Shown: piece by piece, positions 7,625 through 11,162 of the stretch
How the letters are laid out: each line of letters starts with the position of its first letter
Position numbering within the stretch: position 1 is the stretch's first letter
Assembly (NCBI GenBank): GCA_013044305.1
Contig: JABEUT010000253.1
Coordinates: 1-11,162 of the forward strand
From: Bacteroidia bacterium
Lineage (GTDB): Bacteria > Bacteroidota > Bacteroidia > JABEUT01
Reading direction: 5' to 3'
DNA: 11,162 nt
The notes under the pieces: generated by a model
What the model saw: only the letters and a program-made list of their open reading frames with translations
Told to the model about the DNA's origin: nothing
Database searches by the model: none
Translations under genes and position numbers: made by a program

Positions 7625-8095
7625 ATGAGGTGCAGTAACTTATATAATTCATACGGGAAGAGAGCATTTATCCTTATGTTATTGCTTTTCTGCACCCGCA
7701 GCGCCTTTGGTCAGGATAGTGTTTTTCATCATTCCTCACTTAGAAAAATACCTGCCATACACAGGCTAATACAGGGGAACTGGGTAAATATAGAAGACAC
7801 AAATGAAAAATTAACCATAACAAACTGGACTATTACCTTTTGTGTTCATATCCCTGACGAATTTACTTCAAGAATACGCTGCAAATACAAGATACGCTAT
7901 TTTGATTCGAACCGGGTTAGTAATACCAAAGATATAATAAAGTATGGCGTTACTTTCAGGTCGTGGGCCGGCTATTGCATCGTCTCAAATGCCGTGTTAC
8001 AGAAAGTGCACAAAATTTACTCTGTAAGTCATAATTATTTACATTTGGACAAAAACAGGATTTATAAAAAAATTAATGACGGCACAAATAATTAA
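7625..8095 (+). CDS. Small secreted protein of unknown function, possibly lipocalin-like
   Basis: I do not recognise this 156-residue protein. Residues 1-30 form a clear signal peptide: Lys12-Arg13, a hydrophobic core AFILMLLLFC, then cleavage after AFG before Gln30. The mature part has GNWVNIEDTNEKLTI (about 51-65), then alternating strand-like segments, and ends in LDKNRIYKKI. The early Gly-x-Trp and the closing lysine-rich strand recall small lipocalin-like beta-barrels of Bacteroidetes, but this is a guess from pattern only. It is visibly more AT-rich (many ATA, AAT, TTT and AAA codons) than the flanking miaA and PorP genes, which suggests recent acquisition or weak codon selection. ATG 7676 (Met18) is an alternative start but would remove the charged n-region. 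No partner gene is adjacent within 100 bases. Confidence 0.6.
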   Translation: MRCSNLYNSYGKRAFILMLLLFCTRSAFGQDSVFHHSSLRKIPAIHRLIQGNWVNIEDTNEKLTITNWTITFCVHIPDEFTSRIRCKYKIRYFDSNRVSNTKDIIKYGVTFRSWAGYCIVSNAVLQKVHKIYSVSHNYLHLDKNRIYKKINDGTNN

Positions 8096-8461
8096 AACGT
8101 TACAATTAAGAATTATCAGGGGATTCCGGGTTTTAGCAAGCTCCCGGATGGAATTGAATGTTATGAAATTACTCCTCTTAGCAAGCGTTGAATTGTTATT
8201 GGTTCCTGCATTATCGGCATACTCGGCTTATCCCGCTACTGCCGGAAGCCTTCGGTACTGAACCAGGGTATTGCCCGCAAATTAAACTCATCGGGGAATT
8301 AGTATTACCATCAATTCAAATTTGAATAATTTAAATACGGCAGAAAGTATCGTCCGCCTGTTCTAAGAACAAATCGGCACCGGCTTTGTAAACGGTTAGT
8401 CTTCCGTAATCATTTTTTTTATAATTTTATTGCCTTTGAATACAATAATCTCATCGGAACG
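8096..8461. other. Non-coding stretch before the PorP-family gene, with short repeats and dyads
   Basis: No convincing gene in 366 bases. It holds: a 6-bp stem TCCGGG/CCCGGA (8125-8148) without a T-tract; a direct repeat TTAGCAAGC (8133-8141 and 8178-8186), each copy followed by a TTGAAT(T)GTTAT-like segment; a 14-bp perfect palindrome ATTCAAATTTGAAT (8314-8327); and an interrupted palindrome TGTTCT-A-AGAACA (8359-8371). A 32-codon frame at 8163-8261 begins like a signal peptide (MKLLLLASVELLLVPALSA) but stops soon after. It may be a remnant or chance. The stretch could hold the regulatory region of the downstream PorP/PorE-like unit. Confidence 0.5.
8431..8438 (+). promoter_or_regulatory. 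Candidate -7 box for the PorP/SprF-family gene
   Basis: TGCCTTTG differs from the TAnnTTTG consensus at one base and sits 23 bases before the ATG, a usual distance. No TTG is present 19-21 bases upstream, so if real the promoter is weak or depends on an activator. Confidence 0.35.
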
Positions 8462-9385
8462 ATGAAACCATTTTTACGCCGGTTCATATCGCTACTCCTG
8501 CCACTTGCAGCAGCCTGCTCTGTATATGCGCAGCAAGACCCGCAATACAGCATGTATATGTTCGATAAGATGGCGATAAATCCTGCAGCGGCAGGGAGCC
8601 GCGATGCCACCGAAGCCACCCTGATATCGCGCGACCAGTGGACACAGATACCGGGCGCACCGCAAACCAACGCCCTGATGGTGGAGGCCCCTTTCGCCAG
8701 CCAGAAAGTAGGCTGGGGACTTGAATTCATGAACGACAATGTTGGACCTACCTCAAGCAACTCCATACAGGGCAACTATGCCTACCACATGCATCTTTTC
8801 AAAGGTCAGCTTGCGCTGGGACTCGGCCTGGGCATCTACGATTATGATATTAATTTCGGCAAAATAAATTACAAGGATGCCAGCGACCCGATGAATACTT
8901 ATGCCAACAGCCAGAAGATAGTACCTAATGCCGACTTCGGGGTTTATTACTATTCAAACACCTTTTACGCCGGCTTTAGCTTCAACCACCTGATACAGGG
9001 ACAACAAACAAGCAACTCGCCGGTTGACAGCGCCGATTTCCGTCCGCACGCCTATTTAATGATAGGCAAGGGATACGAGCTGTCGGACAATGTTCTGTTC
9101 AGCCCGTCCATCATAGCCAAGGTAGCCGAGAATTCACCTGTCACCGCCGATTTTAACGCCGATTTTTTGCTTCAGGATAAATTGTGGCTCGGCGCCGGTT
9201 ACCGTACCGGCTACGGCTTTACCTTCCTTGCCGCATACAGGGCTCTGGGTTATTTACAGATAGGCTTTGATTACGACCTGGGCCTCAACGCCATCGGTCA
9301 GGCAGGCGGAGGTACCTATGAATTATCGGTAACGGTTGACTTCGGCAAAAGGAAAATGGCGCAGGTTTCTCCCCGGTATCTTTAA
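8462..9385 (+). CDS. Type IX secretion system membrane protein, PorP/SprF family
   Basis: Outer-membrane beta-barrel protein of the family that includes PorP of Porphyromonas and SprF of Flavobacterium, which serve secretion or surface display of T9SS cargo. The 307-residue precursor has a signal peptide ending at about VYA-Q (residue 23/24). Family hallmarks are QDPQYSMYMFDKMAINPAAAGS (25-46, the diagnostic N-terminal motif), RDQWTQIPGAPQT (57-69), then repeated strands such as GWGLEFMNDNVGPTSS (84-99), GLGLGIYDYDI and FYAGFSFNHLI, and a C-terminal TYELSVTVDFGKR followed by SPRYL at the very end. It is complete. The next gene, PorE-like, starts 19 bases later, the usual pairing for this family. 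Genomes often carry many paralogues, so it may not be the core PorP. Confidence 0.93.
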   Translation: MKPFLRRFISLLLPLAAACSVYAQQDPQYSMYMFDKMAINPAAAGSRDATEATLISRDQWTQIPGAPQTNALMVEAPFASQKVGWGLEFMNDNVGPTSSNSIQGNYAYHMHLFKGQLALGLGLGIYDYDINFGKINYKDASDPMNTYANSQKIVPNADFGVYYYSNTFYAGFSFNHLIQGQQTSNSPVDSADFRPHAYLMIGKGYELSDNVLFSPSIIAKVAENSPVTADFNADFLLQDKLWLGAGYRTGYGFTFLAAYRALGYLQIGFDYDLGLNAIGQAGGGTYELSVTVDFGKRKMAQVSPRYL

Positions 9386-9404
9386 CAGCAGGGGATGAGG
9401 CAAG

Positions 9405-11162
9405 ATGAAACAAGCAAAAAAATACAGGCACAACACTTCGAACCGGCGCTACCTTGACTTTGGCAAGGCACGGTGCAGGGGTATTGTTACCACGCTGCTT
9501 TGCCGCTATACGGCTGCGCTTGCATTGTTCCTCGCACCCCAAAATTGCATCCATGCCCAGAAATCGAAAGGCGATAAATGCTTTAACGCCTACGAATACC
9601 ACGATGCCATAAAATATTACAAAACCGCCGTATCATCCAACCCTTCCGATACGGCCTCGCTGGTGAGGCTCGCAGAATGTTACCAGATTATACGCGACTA
9701 TGCAAACGCCGAAATTTATTTTGCTAAGGCCGCCTCCATGCCCGGAACAGGCGCAAGGGTATTGTATCGCTATGGGGAAATACTGAAGAATAACGGTAAG
9801 ATAGACGAAGCACGCACGGAATTTCTTAAAGCCACCATACTGGACCCGGCCGACAGCAATGCCGCAAGGGAGGTGCGCTACTGCAATATGCTTAAGCGCA
9901 AATTTTACATTGATTATCCTGTTAAGCCTGTAAATGCAGTAAACTCGGAACATTCCGACTTTTCGCCGGCCGCATACGGCGACGATCTGGTTTCGTTTCC
10001 GACCGCAACCCCGATATTGTCAACATGGCACACAGCGGCGCCACAGGCGGCAACTTTTACAAGATATACCTTGCACATTCCGGCGCAGACGGCTTTGGCA
10101 AGCCAGAGCCTTTTCCGCTCACCGATAATAAAACTTTAACCGAATGCAGCCTCGGACCTGTTTCATTCAGCGCCGACGGCAAGGAGATGTTCTACACCGA
10201 AGTAAAATCAACCCGGAAAAATCATTTTATAAATCAGGCAAAGATATACTCATGCGAGAAAAAAGGCAACGGCTGGAGCGATGCTGTGGCATTCCCGTAC
10301 AACAGCGATTCGTACTCCGTGATGGATCCGGTGCTGTCAGCCGACGGCAGAACCCTTTACTTTTCGTCGGATATGCCCGGCGGCTACGGCGGGTGCGACC
10401 TTTACGCATGCCAGCGTATGCAAAACGGCAACTGGTCGCAGCCGAAAAACCTGGGCGACGAGGTGAACACACCCGGCAACGAGGCGTTCCCTTACATCCG
10501 CAGCGACGGAGTACTGTTCTTCTCCTCCGACCGGCATTTTAATTTCGGAGGACTCGACATCTTTTCAGCCAGCTATGTGAACGGTAAGTGGACCAATGTG
10601 CAAAATCTGGGACCGGACGTTAATTCGTCTACCGACGATTTCGGGATATGCTTCAACCGCAACAACAGGTCGGGCTACTTTACAAGCAACAGGAAAGGCG
10701 GCGCCGGGCTCGATGATATATACAGCTTCATTTACATTGGCGACTACCGCCCGCTGAAAGGCAAAGTGCTGTTCAGTTACGATACCAACGACCCTGTTCC
10801 CGATGTTGCCGTGCGCCTCGTTAACGACAGCGGAGCCACCCTTGCCACCGCCAATACCGATTCCAGAGGAAAATTCAGATTTGAGAACCTGGAACCCGAC
10901 AAAAGATATTATGTGGAGGTAAATGAAAACGACCCTCGCTTTACAGGTAAAAAGAAGTTTTACCTTACCGACAGCACAGGAAGGGTGGTGGCAGTAAGCC
11001 TTAACAACGGCAAAATGGGGAAATTTGTGTTCAGCGCCCTGCCGCCCGATTTAACCACCATGCCCCAGATGAACGCTTCCGACAACAACATCAACATTTC
11101 GGGCAACCTGCTTGCAGGCGACAGTGCAAAACCCATGCCGGGTGCACAGGTAAGCCTGATGA
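9405..11162 (+). CDS. PorE/OmpA-like T9SS protein (TPR, PD40 propeller, carboxypeptidase-regulatory-like repeat); frameshifted and cut by right edge
   Basis: Partner of the PorP/SprF-family protein. In P. gingivalis the similarly built PorE has TPRs, a beta-propeller, a carboxypeptidase-regulatory-like domain and an OmpA C-terminal peptidoglycan-binding domain. Here residues 1-52 are a signal region with an unusually long basic n-region, ending at IHA-Q. TPR helices run from about 55 to 162 (GDKCFNAYEYHDAIKYYKTA onward). The first frame then stops at 10139. From about 9992 the next frame continues without a stop to the window end. It carries PD40-type blades: FVSDRNPD, VSFSADGKEMFYTE, DPVLSADGRTLYFSSD (near 10325), YIRSDGVLFFSSDRH (near 10490) and FTSNRKGG (near 10680). 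A regulatory-like beta domain starts at YRPLKGKV (near 10750) and a second at NISGNLLAGD (near 11095). The OmpA domain is expected beyond the edge. One gene with a single-base break is much more likely than two. Confidence 0.85.
9988..9996 (+). other. Frameshift site in the PorE-like gene (one T missing)
   Basis: The upstream frame reads GAC GAT CTG GTT TCG TTT CCG. Adding one T to the TTT at 9991-9993 gives GAC GAT CTG GTT TTC GTT TCC GAC CGC, i.e. DDLVFVSDR, the expected first propeller strand. Protein similarity runs unbroken across the join in the two frames. A homopolymer miscount during sequencing is the simplest explanation; a real mutation is possible. Confidence 0.8.

Noticed and set aside
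7908..7926. GATTCGAACCGGG resembles a tRNA T-arm on the minus strand.
   Set aside because: No complementary T-stem, acceptor stem or anticodon arm can be built around it, and it lies inside the small secreted-protein gene.
8512..8524. Cys19 in the PorP-family signal peptide as a lipobox.
   Set aside because: The -3 position is Ala rather than Leu/Val/Ile, and a good signal peptidase I site (VYA-Q) follows; the family consists of barrel proteins, not lipoproteins.
10144..10542. Arg-rich 132-codon plus-strand frame after the first PorE-like fragment.
   Set aside because: It is a shadow of the true propeller-encoding frame, which stays open across the same region with recognisable PD40 motifs.

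Overview
The window is a piece of a Bacteroidota (Bacteroidetes) chromosome. The evidence is a GldB gliding-motility lipoprotein, a PorP/SprF-family type IX secretion (T9SS) outer-membrane protein followed by a PorE/OmpA-like TPR plus beta-propeller protein, and several promoters with the Bacteroidetes -7 motif TAnnTTTG. Genes have no Shine-Dalgarno-like leaders, which is normal for the phylum. I cannot name genus or species. The mix of gliding/T9SS genes with scattered housekeeping genes suggests an environmental gliding-type lineage (inference).

Layout. (1) 1-832, minus strand: N-terminal part of a patatin-like phospholipase that runs off the left edge. (2) 967-1452, minus: msrB, a lipoprotein-type methionine-R-sulfoxide reductase. 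A hairpin plus T-tract terminator follows it and abuts a clean promoter for the patatin gene. (3) 1569-2594, plus: gldB, divergent from msrB. (4) 2659-5521, minus: dnaG (DNA primase) followed 13 bases later by an EamA-type transporter, converging on gldB. (5) 5811-7400, plus: a pRiA4b ORF-3-like protein with a very acidic tail, then miaA (tRNA dimethylallyltransferase), which appears to start at TTG. (6) 7401-8461: AT-rich stretch with one small secreted protein of unknown function and about 366 bases without a convincing gene, containing short repeats and dyads. (7) 8462-11162, plus: PorP/SprF-family protein and, 19 bases on, a PorE-like protein whose reading frame is broken by one missing T near 9991-9993 and which runs off the right edge.

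How the genes fit together. gldB and the PorP/PorE-like pair all belong to the envelope machinery of gliding and type IX secretion. They are separated by unrelated housekeeping genes (dnaG, miaA), so this is dispersed T9SS organisation rather than one cluster. The patatin and MsrB are also extracytoplasmic. I found no CRISPR array, rRNA or tRNA gene, phage or transposase gene, and no convincing new defence or metabolic system. The points most worth checking are the frameshift in the PorE-like gene, the AT-rich orphan region just before the PorP gene, and the TTG start of miaA.
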